Source: Gp7-AA6 sp036001245
GTDB taxonomy: Bacteria > Acidobacteriota > Thermoanaerobaculia > UBA5066 > Gp7-AA6
Assembly: GCA_036001245.1 (NCBI GenBank)
Contig: DASYUL010000019.1
Coordinates: 39,166 to 103,165, forward strand
DNA: 64,000 nt
Direction of reading: 5' to 3'
The notes under the pieces are model-generated. The model was given only the letters and a program-made list of their open reading frames with translations. It was not told the origin of the DNA and ran no database searches. Position numbers and translations under genes: made by a program. Positions 39,980 through 48,381 of the stretch are shown here, one piece after another. Numbering within the stretch: the first letter of the stretch is position 1; each line of letters starts with the position of its first letter.

Positions 39980-40639
39980 ATGCCTGACTCGGAACATCCC
40001 GCACCTGAACTCTCCCCGCGTTCGGCGACAGAAACGGGGCTCGGCGGCACAAAGGCTGCAGACTCAGCCGGCATGGATGGCGAGCACCGAATCCACCCGG
40101 CGCTGATCGTCGGGTTCGTGCTCGTCGTCCTGGCGGTCGGCGCCGCGGCCTACTACGCGGGCCGGTTCCGCCGTTCACCGCCGCTCACTCCGGAATCCAA
40201 GGTCGAGCTCCCGCCACCCGCGGCTCCGGCGCCCGACGTGGCCGGGGTTGTCGAGGCGCCCGCGGACATTCCGCCGACGGTCACACCTCCGATCCCGGTC
40301 GTCGTCGAGAATGGCCGTCGGTCTTCCACGGTGATGGTCCAGAAGTCGACGCAGATCGTCGTCCCGGTCCCTCCGGTTGTCCCGACCGTGATCCCGGCCG
40401 GCGCGCCGATCGATCCGGAACGCTACCCGACGGCGAGACGGCGGATCGTCACCGAGGTTCGGCCGACCCTGACGCCTACGGTACCGGAGGCGCCCACCCT
40501 GCAGGCGACGCCCAGCGCGTCGGAGATCGAGGGCCGTCCGCTGCCACCGGCCGTCACTCCCGAGCCGCCACCCGACGAGCCTCCTCCCGAAGACACGCCG
40601 GAGCCGGAGCCGACGGCTCGGCCGAGCCTTAGCGTATGA
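39980..40639 (+). CDS. Membrane-anchored Pro-rich protein
   Basis: A 219-residue protein with one transmembrane helix near residues 38-60 (HPALIVGFVLVVLAVGAAAY), then a long Pro/Val/Thr/Glu-rich extracytoplasmic region. The N-terminal 35 residues are cytoplasmic. No domain recognised; an envelope or cytoskeletal-linker role is possible. It is the first host gene beyond the integrated island. Confidence 0.6.
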   Translation: MPDSEHPAPELSPRSATETGLGGTKAADSAGMDGEHRIHPALIVGFVLVVLAVGAAAYYAGRFRRSPPLTPESKVELPPPAAPAPDVAGVVEAPADIPPTVTPPIPVVVENGRRSSTVMVQKSTQIVVPVPPVVPTVIPAGAPIDPERYPTARRRIVTEVRPTLTPTVPEAPTLQATPSASEIEGRPLPPAVTPEPPPDEPPPEDTPEPEPTARPSLSV

Positions 40640-40645
40640 CCGGGA

Positions 40646-41170
40646 TCAGCGAGGCCAGAGAAAAGCGCGGTCTTGCGATTTTGGATTGAACGCGCCGCTC
40701 GTCTCGGTCGAACCGCGGAGGAGCTGATCGATCGATCGGGTCTTCACCCAGGAGACGAGCTTGCGGAGAGACTGGCTGATGGCGGGACGGACCTGCTCCT
40801 CCAGTTTTTTCGCTCTCTTGACGCCGGCGGGCGTCAGCCGATATTGCCGACTGCCCTCGCGCTCAGAAGACCGGATCGCGACGAGGCCCTTCTTCGCCAA
40901 CGAGTCGGCGTCGGCGTAGATCTGTTCGGAAAAGTCCCCGCCGCCGACAGGGCGAAACTCGTAGAACCCGGTTGCGGCCAATTCCGGAAATTTCCGACGC
41001 AGGAGAAGGAGAGACCGCTGCAGTTGAACGGGGAGCAACCCGTCGGAGGCCTCGGTCGCAGCCGCGATGACCAGAAGCGGCCAGTCTTCGCGGGCGACGA
41101 CGGCCTTCCGAGCACCACTTCCCTGGAGGAAACCCACCGGTATGACCTCTTTCGCGATGACTTGTGTCAC
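40646..41170 (-). CDS. Winged-helix (PadR-like) regulator
   Basis: A 174-residue protein; GTG 41170 is the best start, though its ribosome site is weak. RKFPELAATGFYEFRPVGGG and SRQYRLTPAGVKRAKKLEE suggest a winged helix with PadR-type features. It probably is a transcription factor; targets unknown. Confidence 0.5.
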   Translation of the reverse strand: MTQVIAKEVIPVGFLQGSGARKAVVAREDWPLLVIAAATEASDGLLPVQLQRSLLLLRRKFPELAATGFYEFRPVGGGDFSEQIYADADSLAKKGLVAIRSSEREGSRQYRLTPAGVKRAKKLEEQVRPAISQSLRKLVSWVKTRSIDQLLRGSTETSGAFNPKSQDRAFLWPR

Positions 41171-41241
41171 GTCGGGAGTCCGCGCGTCAATGAGAATCGG
41201 GGCTCTTAGACCATTGGAGGGGGTGTCGCTCCGTGGGGACG

Positions 41242-41517
41242 CTACGGCGCCAGACCGAGCTCGACCTGGTCCTTCGGCAGCGCGATCGCGTTCTCCTTCA
41301 GCCCGCGATCGACGCAGACGAAGCACGCCTTGAAGACGTTCTCATATCCCATCTTCAGCTCGCGCGTCGTGATGAAAAGATCCCGCGGAGGGTAGGGCTC
41401 GTCGAGCCGCCGCAGCGTGACCAGGATGCCGTTGCGCACGCGCACCCTGCCCGTGATCGAGAATCTGTGCGGCGGCTCGGCCGTGCACTCGATCGCCGCG
41501 GCGACTTCAGTCGACAC
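41242..41517 (-). CDS. Small beta-rich hypothetical protein
   Basis: A 91-residue protein, mainly strands (HRFSITGRVRVRNGILVTLR), resembling PilZ-like or stand-alone beta domains but without the RxxxR and D/NxSxxG motifs. It overlaps the STAS gene by 11 bases and may work with it. Confidence 0.5.
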   Translation of the reverse strand: MSTEVAAAIECTAEPPHRFSITGRVRVRNGILVTLRRLDEPYPPRDLFITTRELKMGYENVFKACFVCVDRGLKENAIALPKDQVELGLAP

Positions 41518-41872
41518 CCGTGTCCTCCTCCGCCCGCTGGAGCGCGGCGATCGCCTCGGGGACGCTCCCGTAGATGTGAAACAGCGAATCGAGATTGGCG
41601 ACCCGGAGGAGCGCCGCGATTCTCTCCCGCGGATGCACCAGCGCGAGCTCGCGATTCTGCGACTTGAAGAGGTGAAGCGCGCCGACGAGCACCCCCAGCG
41701 TTGTCGAGTCCATGTACTCGAGATCCGTCAGATCGAGGATCACGGACCCGGTCTGCTCGGTGGCGATCCCCTCCAGACGGCTTTCGAGCTCGCGCACGGT
41801 CTCCCCGACCTTCACCATTCCGGAGAGCCGCAGAACGGTCGTGCCTCCGGACTCCTCGTCCTCGACGAACAT
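41507..41872 (-). CDS. STAS-domain anti-anti-sigma factor
   Basis: A 121-residue STAS protein. VILDLTDLEYMDSTTLG has the conserved phosphorylatable Ser (S56). It resembles SpoIIAA/RsbV-type anti-sigma antagonists. The partner kinase is not in the window. Confidence 0.8.
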   Translation of the reverse strand: MFVEDEESGGTTVLRLSGMVKVGETVRELESRLEGIATEQTGSVILDLTDLEYMDSTTLGVLVGALHLFKSQNRELALVHPRERIAALLRVANLDSLFHIYGSVPEAIAALQRAEEDTGVD

Positions 41873-41898
41873 CTACGCTCGCGCGGCTCGGCCGCCGG

Positions 41899-42306
41899 TC
41901 ACGGACTTCCCCGGCGCACCAGGATGGCGCCGCTCGCGACCGTGTCGGAACCGGACCGCACTTCCCCCTCGAATTTGACGATGGCGCCGAAGCGAGCGGC
42001 GAGCCTCACGTCGATCGTGAGGGTCTCTCCCGCCTCGGGCGTCCGGCGGATTTCGAAGCTCTCGATGCCCGCGAGAAAGCCGCGTCGACCGGTCTCCGGA
42101 TCTCCCCCTTCGAGCAGAAGTGCGGCCTGGGCGATCGCCTCGGCGAGCAGGACAGGGCTCGCCCACGCGCCTCCCGTCGAGGCCCGCGCGTCCGCGCTGA
42201 CGCGCGCCAGGACCCTCCCCTCGCTGAAGTCGGCTCCGGCGGGGGAGAGGACTGTGTCGACGAAACGGAACGGATAGACGTGGGGCAGGTTCGACACCGC
42301 GGGCAT
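41899..42306 (-). CDS. FabZ-like hotdog dehydratase homologue
   Basis: A 135-residue hotdog-fold protein. PVLLAEAIAQAALLL matches the central helix with the catalytic Glu of FabZ/FabA. The catalytic His of the HxxxxxPG motif is not visible, so the dehydratase activity may be lost or altered. Start overlaps the ACP stop. Confidence 0.65.
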   Translation of the reverse strand: MPAVSNLPHVYPFRFVDTVLSPAGADFSEGRVLARVSADARASTGGAWASPVLLAEAIAQAALLLEGGDPETGRRGFLAGIESFEIRRTPEAGETLTIDVRLAARFGAIVKFEGEVRSGSDTVASGAILVRRGSP

Positions 42307-42566
42307 CAGGCGATCTTCTTCTGCTCGATGAAATCCACCAACGCATTCACGGAGGCGAACGCCTTGACGCCCACCTCCTCATCTTCGACCTTGATGCCGA
42401 ACTCCTGCTCCAGCCCGAGCACGAGCTCCAGCGCGTCGATCGAGTCGAGTCCGAGTCCCTCGCCGAAGAGGGGCGCATCGTCCTGGATCGACGCGGGATC
42501 GACGTCGAGCTTCAGGCGCCGCACGATCAGGTCCTTCACGCGGGGCGCCAGGTTTTCATGTTCCAT
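42306..42566 (-). CDS. acpP-like: Acyl carrier protein
   Basis: An 86-residue ACP with the phosphopantetheine site GLGLDSIDALELV, Ser42. The motif is DSI rather than DSL, as in secondary ACPs. ATG 42566 follows ggagaccc. The 153 bases upstream separate it from FabG. Confidence 0.85.
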   Translation of the reverse strand: MEHENLAPRVKDLIVRRLKLDVDPASIQDDAPLFGEGLGLDSIDALELVLGLEQEFGIKVEDEEVGVKAFASVNALVDFIEQKKIA

Positions 42567-42719
42567 CGGGTCTCCTCGCGAAAATTATAGTTCGTCGCGC
42601 TCACTTGCTCGGGATCTGACGTCGTCAGCGGCGCTCGGCTCGGCAAGCGGGCCTCGACCGAGCGCCTGATCCCTCGCTGCGATCGACCCGTCTTCGCCTG
42701 GCGAGCCGGGCCACTCTCT

Positions 42720-43448
42720 CTAGGCCATGCCGCCGTCGACTCGCCAGACCTGCCCGGTGACGTACGACGCCCGCTCGGACGCCAGAAAGCCGACGACCGC
42801 GGCGATCTCCTCGGGTGCGGCGAAGCGCGCCATCGGAATGCGCCGCAGGAACTCGGCACGCGCGTTCTCCTTCAGGTGCGCGATGATCTCGGTGGACACG
42901 AGCCCCGGCGCGACGGCGTTGGCCGTGATCCCGCGCGTCGCGAGCTCCAGCGCGAGCGCCTTGGTGAAAGCGATCAGACCGCCCTTCGCCGCGGAATAGT
43001 TCGTCTGGCCGACGTGGCCGGAGATTCCCGACACCGACACGACGTTGATGATCCGGCCCCAGCTCTTGTGCAGCATGGAGCGCACGACCGCCTTCGTGAC
43101 GCGGAAGGCGCCCTTCAGGTCGGTATCGAGGACGAAATCCCAGTCCTCCTCCTTCATGAAGGTAAAGAGCGCGTCCTTGATGACGCCCGCGTTGTTGACG
43201 AGCACGTCGGCGCCCCCGAACTCGGAAGAGATCCGGTCGCCCAAAGCCCGGACCTCCGCCGCCTTCGTCACGTCGGCCGCGATCGCAACCGCCTCTCCGC
43301 CTGTCGAGCGGATCTCCTCCACGGTCGCGTCGGCGCGGGCGGCGTCCTGCCGGTACGACACGACGACCCGGTGTCCGGTGGACGCGAGCTCGAGAGCGAT
43401 GGCGCGTCCGATGCCCCTCGATCCGCCGGTGACGAGCGCCGTTCTCAT
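42720..43448 (-). CDS. fabG-like: 3-oxoacyl-ACP reductase
   Basis: A 242-residue short-chain dehydrogenase. NAD(P) site TGGSRGIG at residues 7-14, NNAG at 85-88, catalytic Ser near 138-140, Y151 and K155 in NYSAAK. It reduces 3-ketoacyl-ACP in fatty acid or polyketide synthesis. ATGA overlap with the FabD-like gene upstream. Confidence 0.88.
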   Translation of the reverse strand: MRTALVTGGSRGIGRAIALELASTGHRVVVSYRQDAARADATVEEIRSTGGEAVAIAADVTKAAEVRALGDRISSEFGGADVLVNNAGVIKDALFTFMKEEDWDFVLDTDLKGAFRVTKAVVRSMLHKSWGRIINVVSVSGISGHVGQTNYSAAKGGLIAFTKALALELATRGITANAVAPGLVSTEIIAHLKENARAEFLRRIPMARFAAPEEIAAVVGFLASERASYVTGQVWRVDGGMA

Positions 43449-44377
43449 GCGCGTCCGAGAGTATCCGAGACCGCGCGGATGGCGGCGAGAGAGCCCACCG
43501 GGCGGCACGTCGTCGTGCGATCGATCCACCGCGCCATCTTCGACAGCATGTCGCCGGGCCCGACCTCGACGAACGAGTGAATCCCGTCGCCGACCATGGC
43601 CTCATAGGTTTCGTTCCACAGGGTCGGGTGGACGAACTCCGTGCCGAGGAGCCCGCGCACGTGTTCGGCCGTTCGCGCGCGTCTGCCGTCCGGCCCGTAG
43701 AACGGAATCGCCGGATCCCGGATCGAGCGGGCGGCGTCGACGACGGGTGCGACCGCCCGGGCGACCGGCTCCATGAGCGGACTGTGGATCGGCCAGCTCA
43801 TCGGAAGTCGCAGCACGGTGAGCGACCGCGGCGCGAGAATGGAGAGAGCCTCGTCGACCGCTTCGGATCGGCCGGTGAGAACGAACTGGGTGGAGGCATT
43901 GACGTTGCCGATCCAGACGGGCCAGTCGCGGTCTCGGAGGTGCGCGCACGTCTCTTCGACGACATCCCGACGCGCTCCGACGACCGCCCCCATCGACCCG
44001 CGAATGCCGAGCCGCTCCGTCTCCCGCCAGACCGCAATCAGCACCTCGAGGGCGTCGTCGTAGGAGATCGCGCGGGCGGCGACCATCGCCGCGTAGTTCC
44101 CGAGGCTGTAGCCGGCGGTGGCGCCCGGGCGGATTCCCTGCCGCTCGAGCGCGCGCGCGGCGAGCGTCGACACGAGGTACACCCCCGCTTGTGCGGCGAG
44201 ATTCTCGTGAAGAGCGTCCGAGGGACCTTCGAAGAGAAGCTTCTCGAGGTCGCGGTCGCAGCGCTCGGAGGTCCGTGAAAAGAGCTCGCGAGCCTCCGGA
44301 TCGGCCTCCCAGAAGTCGCGCCCCATTCCGACCGCTTCGGCGAGCTGGCCCGAGAAGAGAAACCCCGGCTCGTTCAT
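43445..44377 (-). CDS. fabD-like: Malonyl-CoA:ACP transacylase
   Basis: A 310-residue acyltransferase. Nucleophile S91 in AGYSLGNYA (the usual GHSLGE is changed), catalytic His198 in WPIHSPLM, and FVEVGPGDML near the end. It loads an acyl group onto ACP. Coupled to FabG and to the deacetylase gene by ATGA. The altered GHSLGE suggests a non-housekeeping paralogue. Confidence 0.85.
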   Translation of the reverse strand: MNEPGFLFSGQLAEAVGMGRDFWEADPEARELFSRTSERCDRDLEKLLFEGPSDALHENLAAQAGVYLVSTLAARALERQGIRPGATAGYSLGNYAAMVAARAISYDDALEVLIAVWRETERLGIRGSMGAVVGARRDVVEETCAHLRDRDWPVWIGNVNASTQFVLTGRSEAVDEALSILAPRSLTVLRLPMSWPIHSPLMEPVARAVAPVVDAARSIRDPAIPFYGPDGRRARTAEHVRGLLGTEFVHPTLWNETYEAMVGDGIHSFVEVGPGDMLSKMARWIDRTTTCRPVGSLAAIRAVSDTLGRA

Positions 44378-45249
44378 GCCGGTTCGAGCGAGGGAATCAC
44401 GTCCTCCAGCGCGACGCAGCGGTCCCGGGCGAGCCAGCGCGCGAACCTCCCCGGCAGGCGCGACAGCTTCGCGAAGTGGACGGCGCGGAGGAGCGGCGGG
44501 AGCTCCTCCATGGGCGGGTGCTCGTCGTCGAACTCCCACGGGTGAAACGTGAAAACCGCGGGAAAGCCCCGTTGACGGTACGCGGCCTCGGCCGCCGCGA
44601 TCCGCTCCTCCGGCAGCATCCGGAACGGCCAGCCTCCGCCGACCGGAAGGCGGCGACCGTAACCTCGCCCGGTGAGCGGGGGGAGCTCGAGGATCGCCGT
44701 GCCGTTACGGGAGATCCGGTAGGGACCGAGTGGGTTGTCGGAGTCGCCGAGCGGCGGGATGGAGGTCGCCGAAGCGTCACAGCCGAATCCCTCCTCCGCG
44801 AGGACGGTCAAGGCCCGATCGCCGGGATGCCGGATCGACCACTCCGCCGCACGGTGCGCCGAGCACCGGACGCCGCCCGCGTCTTCGATCGACTCGCGGG
44901 CGAGAAGCAGGTCCCTCCGGAACTCCTCTGCGGTCATCTCGTCGGCGCGGCGATGCCGGTCGCCGTGGACCGCCGGCTCGTGGCCCCGCGCGACCGCTTC
45001 CCGGACGAGGTCGGGCTTTTTCCGCGCGATCCAGCCGAGGAAGAAGACCGTCGCGCGATGGCCGCCTTCGTCGAGCTGGTCGAGCAGCCGCCGGAAGGTC
45101 GTGTCGATCCGCGACGGGAAGGAGTCCCAGCGCCGCGGATCCGAGTAGTAGTCCTCGCCGCAGACGTGAAACCAGTCCTCGGCGTCGATGGTCAAAACGC
45201 GGGGAGCAGAGCCGGGGGTGCGGAGAGGAGTGATTACGGGTTCGGACAC
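44374..45249 (-). CDS. Polysaccharide deacetylase, XrtA-type
   Basis: A 291-residue NodB-type deacetylase from GTG 45249. LTIDAEDWFHV opens the catalytic domain; RATVFFLGWIA and GHEPAVHGDRHR give metal-binding residues; the end FTFHPWEFDDEHP is typical of the family associated with PEP-CTERM/exosortase loci. It modifies an extracellular polysaccharide. Shared operon with acyl carrier enzymes is unusual. Confidence 0.8.
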   Translation of the reverse strand: MSEPVITPLRTPGSAPRVLTIDAEDWFHVCGEDYYSDPRRWDSFPSRIDTTFRRLLDQLDEGGHRATVFFLGWIARKKPDLVREAVARGHEPAVHGDRHRRADEMTAEEFRRDLLLARESIEDAGGVRCSAHRAAEWSIRHPGDRALTVLAEEGFGCDASATSIPPLGDSDNPLGPYRISRNGTAILELPPLTGRGYGRRLPVGGGWPFRMLPEERIAAAEAAYRQRGFPAVFTFHPWEFDDEHPPMEELPPLLRAVHFAKLSRLPGRFARWLARDRCVALEDVIPSLEPA

Positions 45250-45368
45250 GAAGCGCGAATTGTATCGGCCGCGACGTCTGTAGCGGCCGCTCGACGCGGC
45301 CGGAAGAGAGCAAGCAGCCGCGGCGCAACATCCGATGGCTGCCACGCAGCTCAAAGCCAGTTCGAGAC

Positions 45369-46049
45369 CTAATCCACCTCGAAAACCTTGTAGTACACCG
45401 CCCCCCACGAAATGATCCACGTGTCGCGGAACGGCCGGTAGTGCGAGCCCGCCGAATCGTAGATCGCCCGCACCGGCACGTGTCGCAGACGGCGAACGTA
45501 CGGCGCCGACTTCAGGAGCATCTCGGTCTCGATCGAGTATCCCTTCGACGAGAGGCGCAAGCGCCGGAGAATCGGGGCGGCGATCACCCGGTACCCCGAC
45601 TGGCCGTCTTCGACGTCGTGGCCGGTCATGCGCGTCAGGATTCGGCTGCCGATCTCGTTGGTCTTGTAGCGGACGGGCGGGATGCCGTTCTCGCGGTTCA
45701 TCCGGGAGCCGATCACGAAGTCGTCGCCTTCCCGCGCGGCGTCGAGCAGGCGCGGAAGGTCTTCGGGATCATGCTGGCCGTCCGCATCGACGAACGCGAC
45801 GTGGGTCGGATCGTACGCGAGCACGACTTCCAAACCGGCCCGGAGCGCGCCTCCCTTGCCGAGGTTGGCAGGAAGCCGCAGGACCTGCGCGCCGGCGCGA
45901 GCCGCCTCGTCCCCCGTCGCGTCGCTCGAGCCGTCGTCGACTACGACGACCCGGGGAACGTGCCGGAGCAATCCGCGCACGACATCTCCCACGGTCGCCT
46001 CCGCTCGATATGCGGGCACGAGCGCGACGGGCCGGAAAGTTCTTGCCAC
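45369..46049 (-). CDS. Glycosyltransferase family 2
   Basis: A 226-residue GT2 protein. VVVVDDGSSD binds the nucleotide, FVDADGQHDPEDL carries the DxD metal site, and GQSGYRVIAAPILRRL is the C-terminal conserved part. No transmembrane helices; dolichyl-phosphate-mannose synthase-like. Probably transfers sugar to a lipid carrier for envelope glycan. Confidence 0.85.
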   Translation of the reverse strand: MARTFRPVALVPAYRAEATVGDVVRGLLRHVPRVVVVDDGSSDATGDEAARAGAQVLRLPANLGKGGALRAGLEVVLAYDPTHVAFVDADGQHDPEDLPRLLDAAREGDDFVIGSRMNRENGIPPVRYKTNEIGSRILTRMTGHDVEDGQSGYRVIAAPILRRLRLSSKGYSIETEMLLKSAPYVRRLRHVPVRAIYDSAGSHYRPFRDTWIISWGAVYYKVFEVD

Positions 46050-46115
46050 GCCGAGATGGTAATGGACTGCGGCGGGTGCAGGCCCGCAGGGCCTGTCCCC
46101 GCGACATGACTGGCG

Positions 46116-46151
46116 TTGACTCGTTCCGCGGGCTTGTGAAAAAGTTCACAA
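46116..46151 (+). promoter_or_regulatory. nuo promoter with perfect Rex operator
   Basis: TTGACT (-35) at 46116-46121 is followed by TTGTGAA-AAAG-TTCACAA at 46134-46151, an exact match to the Rex consensus TTGTGAA-N4-TTCACAA. It overlaps the -10 region, so Rex would block RNA polymerase. It lies 51 bases before nuoA; rex is the last gene of the operon. Confidence 0.85.
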
Positions 46152-46202
46152 CCCGCGCGGGTCCCCGTCCGGAATGCGCCGCGCGAGATCGAACCAAGCG
46201 AG

Positions 46203-46562
46203 GTGCGGTTGGCCGAAAGCTACCTTCCGATCCTCATCCTGATGCTCTTTGCGATCGCCGTCGCCGGAGTGATCCTGCTTCTCTCCGCCGTTCTCGGGCC
46301 TCGCCTGCGGACGCGCCGCAAGCTCGACACGTACGAGAGCGGGATGCCGGTCATCGATGCGTCGCACAAGCGGATCTCGATCCGGTTCTTCCTGATCGCG
46401 ATGGTCTTCATCCTCTTCGACGTCGAGATCGCGTTCATTTACCCGTGGGCGCTCGTCTTCCGCAGCGGCGGGATGCCGCTCTTCGTGGAGATGATCGTGT
46501 TCCTGGCGATCCTCGCGGTCGGGTACGCCTACCTCTGGAAGAACCGGGCGTTCGACTGGTGA
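46203..46562 (+). CDS. nuoA: NADH-quinone oxidoreductase subunit A
   Basis: A 119-residue inner-membrane protein with three hydrophobic helices (LILMLFAIAVAGVILLLS; FFLIAMVFILFDVEIAF; FVEMIVFLAILAVGYAY) and the characteristic YESGMP and FDVEIAFIYPWA segments. GTG start. First gene of the complex I cluster; its stop overlaps nuoE (GTGA), where nuoB is normally found. Confidence 0.95.
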   Translation: MRLAESYLPILILMLFAIAVAGVILLLSAVLGPRLRTRRKLDTYESGMPVIDASHKRISIRFFLIAMVFILFDVEIAFIYPWALVFRSGGMPLFVEMIVFLAILAVGYAYLWKNRAFDW

Positions 46563-47068
46563 CGAGCCGGCGCTACTCCGTCGCGTCCGCCGGCCGGCCG
46601 GCCGAGTTTCCTCCGGCCGCGCGCGATCGGATCGAGAAGATCCTCGCCCGCTACCCGACGAAGCAGGCGGCGCTGCTGCCGATCCTCTGGGTGGCGCAGG
46701 AGACGTGGGGATGGATCTCGAAGGAGGCGGCCGAGGAGGTCGCGCGGATCCTCGACCTCCCGCCCGCTCACGTCTCGGGCGTCCTGACCTTCTACACGAT
46801 GTACAACCTCGAACCGGTCGGGCGGCACCTGCTGCAGTTCTGCACGTCGATCTCCTGCCACCTGGCCGGCGCGGAGCGGCTGCTCGATCACTGCCGTGGC
46901 CGCCTCGGCATCGACCTCGGCGAAACGACGCCCGACGGGAAGTTCACGGTCGTCGAGGTCGAGTGCATCGCCGGGTGCGACCGCGCCCCGTCGATGATGG
47001 TGAACGACGCCTACCACGAGCCGATGGACGCGGCGAAGCTCGACTCGCTGCTCGGGAGCCTGCCGTGA
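46559..47068 (+). CDS. nuoE: NADH-quinone oxidoreductase subunit E
   Basis: A 169-residue [2Fe-2S] protein with FCTSISCHLAG and VECIAGCDRAP giving the four Cys ligands (C-x4-C and C-x3-C). It is thioredoxin-fold and hands electrons within the NADH dehydrogenase module. GTG start; overlaps nuoA and nuoF. Confidence 0.95.
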   Translation: MTSRRYSVASAGRPAEFPPAARDRIEKILARYPTKQAALLPILWVAQETWGWISKEAAEEVARILDLPPAHVSGVLTFYTMYNLEPVGRHLLQFCTSISCHLAGAERLLDHCRGRLGIDLGETTPDGKFTVVEVECIAGCDRAPSMMVNDAYHEPMDAAKLDSLLGSLP

Positions 47069-48381
47069 CGTTCGAGCCGGTCCTGCTCGCGCGCGTCGGG
47101 CGGGAGCGCTCGCAGTCGATCGACACCTACGTCTCCGACGGCGGATACGAGGCGCTCCGCAAGGTCCTCGGCGGAGGATGGGCGCCGGAGGCCGTCACCG
47201 AAGAGGTGAAGAAGTCCGGTCTGCGAGGCCGCGGCGGCGCGGGCTTCCCGACGGGCGTCAAATGGGGATTCGTCCCGAAGGACACGAAGGGCCAGCCGGT
47301 CTACCTCCTCTGCAACGCGGACGAGTCCGAGCCCGGGACGTTCAAGGATCGGCTGCTCATGGAGGAAGACCCGCACCAGATGATCGAGGGCCAGATCATC
47401 TCCGCCTACGCGCTCAAGTGCCGCACCTCGTACGTCTACATCCGCGGGGAGTTCTTCCACGGCGCCCGCGTCATCCAGCGCGCCGTCGACGAAGCGTACG
47501 AGAAGGGCTTCCTCGGAGAGAACATCCTGGGATCGGGGTTCTCGCACGACATCACCGTTCACCGCGGCGCCGGCGCATACATCTGCGGCGAGGAGACGGG
47601 GCTGATCGAGAGCCTGGAGGGAAAGCGCGGGCAGCCGCGGATCAAGCCCCCCTTCCCCGCCGTCTTCGGCGTCTTCGGCGCGCCGACGATTGTCAACAAC
47701 GTCGAGACCCTCTGCTGCGTCACCCACGTCATGAAGCGCGGCGCGGAGTGGTTCGCGAAGATCGGGCGCAACGAGAAGAACACGGGGCCGAAGCTCTACT
47801 GCCTTTCCGGACACGTCAACCGTCCGGGCGTGTACGAGGCGCCGATGGGACTCCAGATGAAGGAGCTCCTGTTCGGTGAGGACTACGGCCGCGGAATGAA
47901 GGACGGTCGAAAAGTGAAGGCGGTCATCCCGGGCGGCGCCTCGGCGGCGATGCTCACGCCCGAGGAGATCGAGGACTGTCCGCTCGACTTCGACGGGCTC
48001 GCCGCGAAGAAGTCGATGCTCGGCTCCGCCGCCATCATCGTGATGAACGAGGACACGTGCATCGTCGACGCCGCGAGGAACCTGGCGAAGTTCTTCTCGC
48101 ACGAGTCGTGTGGGCAGTGCACCCCCTGCCGCGAGGGGACCCCGTGGCTCCACCGCGTGCTCGACCGGATCGAGTCCGGCGACGGCCGGGCCGAGGACAT
48201 CGACCTGCTCGAGAAGATTTCGAACCAGATGGCGAACGGGATGACGATCTGCGTCTTCGCCGACGCCGCGATCGCGCCGGTGCTCTCCTCGATCGGAAAG
48301 TTTCGCGACGAGTACCGCCACCACGTCGAGCGCAAGGCGTGCCTGGTCGGGCCGCGCGCGGCGGTCGGAGCGACTGCATGA
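47065..48381 (+). CDS. nuoF: NADH-quinone oxidoreductase subunit F
   Basis: A 438-residue NADH-binding subunit. FMN/NADH site GLRGRGGAGFPTG at residues 52-64; CNADESEPGT near 91; [4Fe-4S] site SCGQCTPCREG near 348-358. Near-normal length. It starts electron entry from NADH. Confidence 0.96.
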   Translation: MTFEPVLLARVGRERSQSIDTYVSDGGYEALRKVLGGGWAPEAVTEEVKKSGLRGRGGAGFPTGVKWGFVPKDTKGQPVYLLCNADESEPGTFKDRLLMEEDPHQMIEGQIISAYALKCRTSYVYIRGEFFHGARVIQRAVDEAYEKGFLGENILGSGFSHDITVHRGAGAYICGEETGLIESLEGKRGQPRIKPPFPAVFGVFGAPTIVNNVETLCCVTHVMKRGAEWFAKIGRNEKNTGPKLYCLSGHVNRPGVYEAPMGLQMKELLFGEDYGRGMKDGRKVKAVIPGGASAAMLTPEEIEDCPLDFDGLAAKKSMLGSAAIIVMNEDTCIVDAARNLAKFFSHESCGQCTPCREGTPWLHRVLDRIESGDGRAEDIDLLEKISNQMANGMTICVFADAAIAPVLSSIGKFRDEYRHHVERKACLVGPRAAVGATA

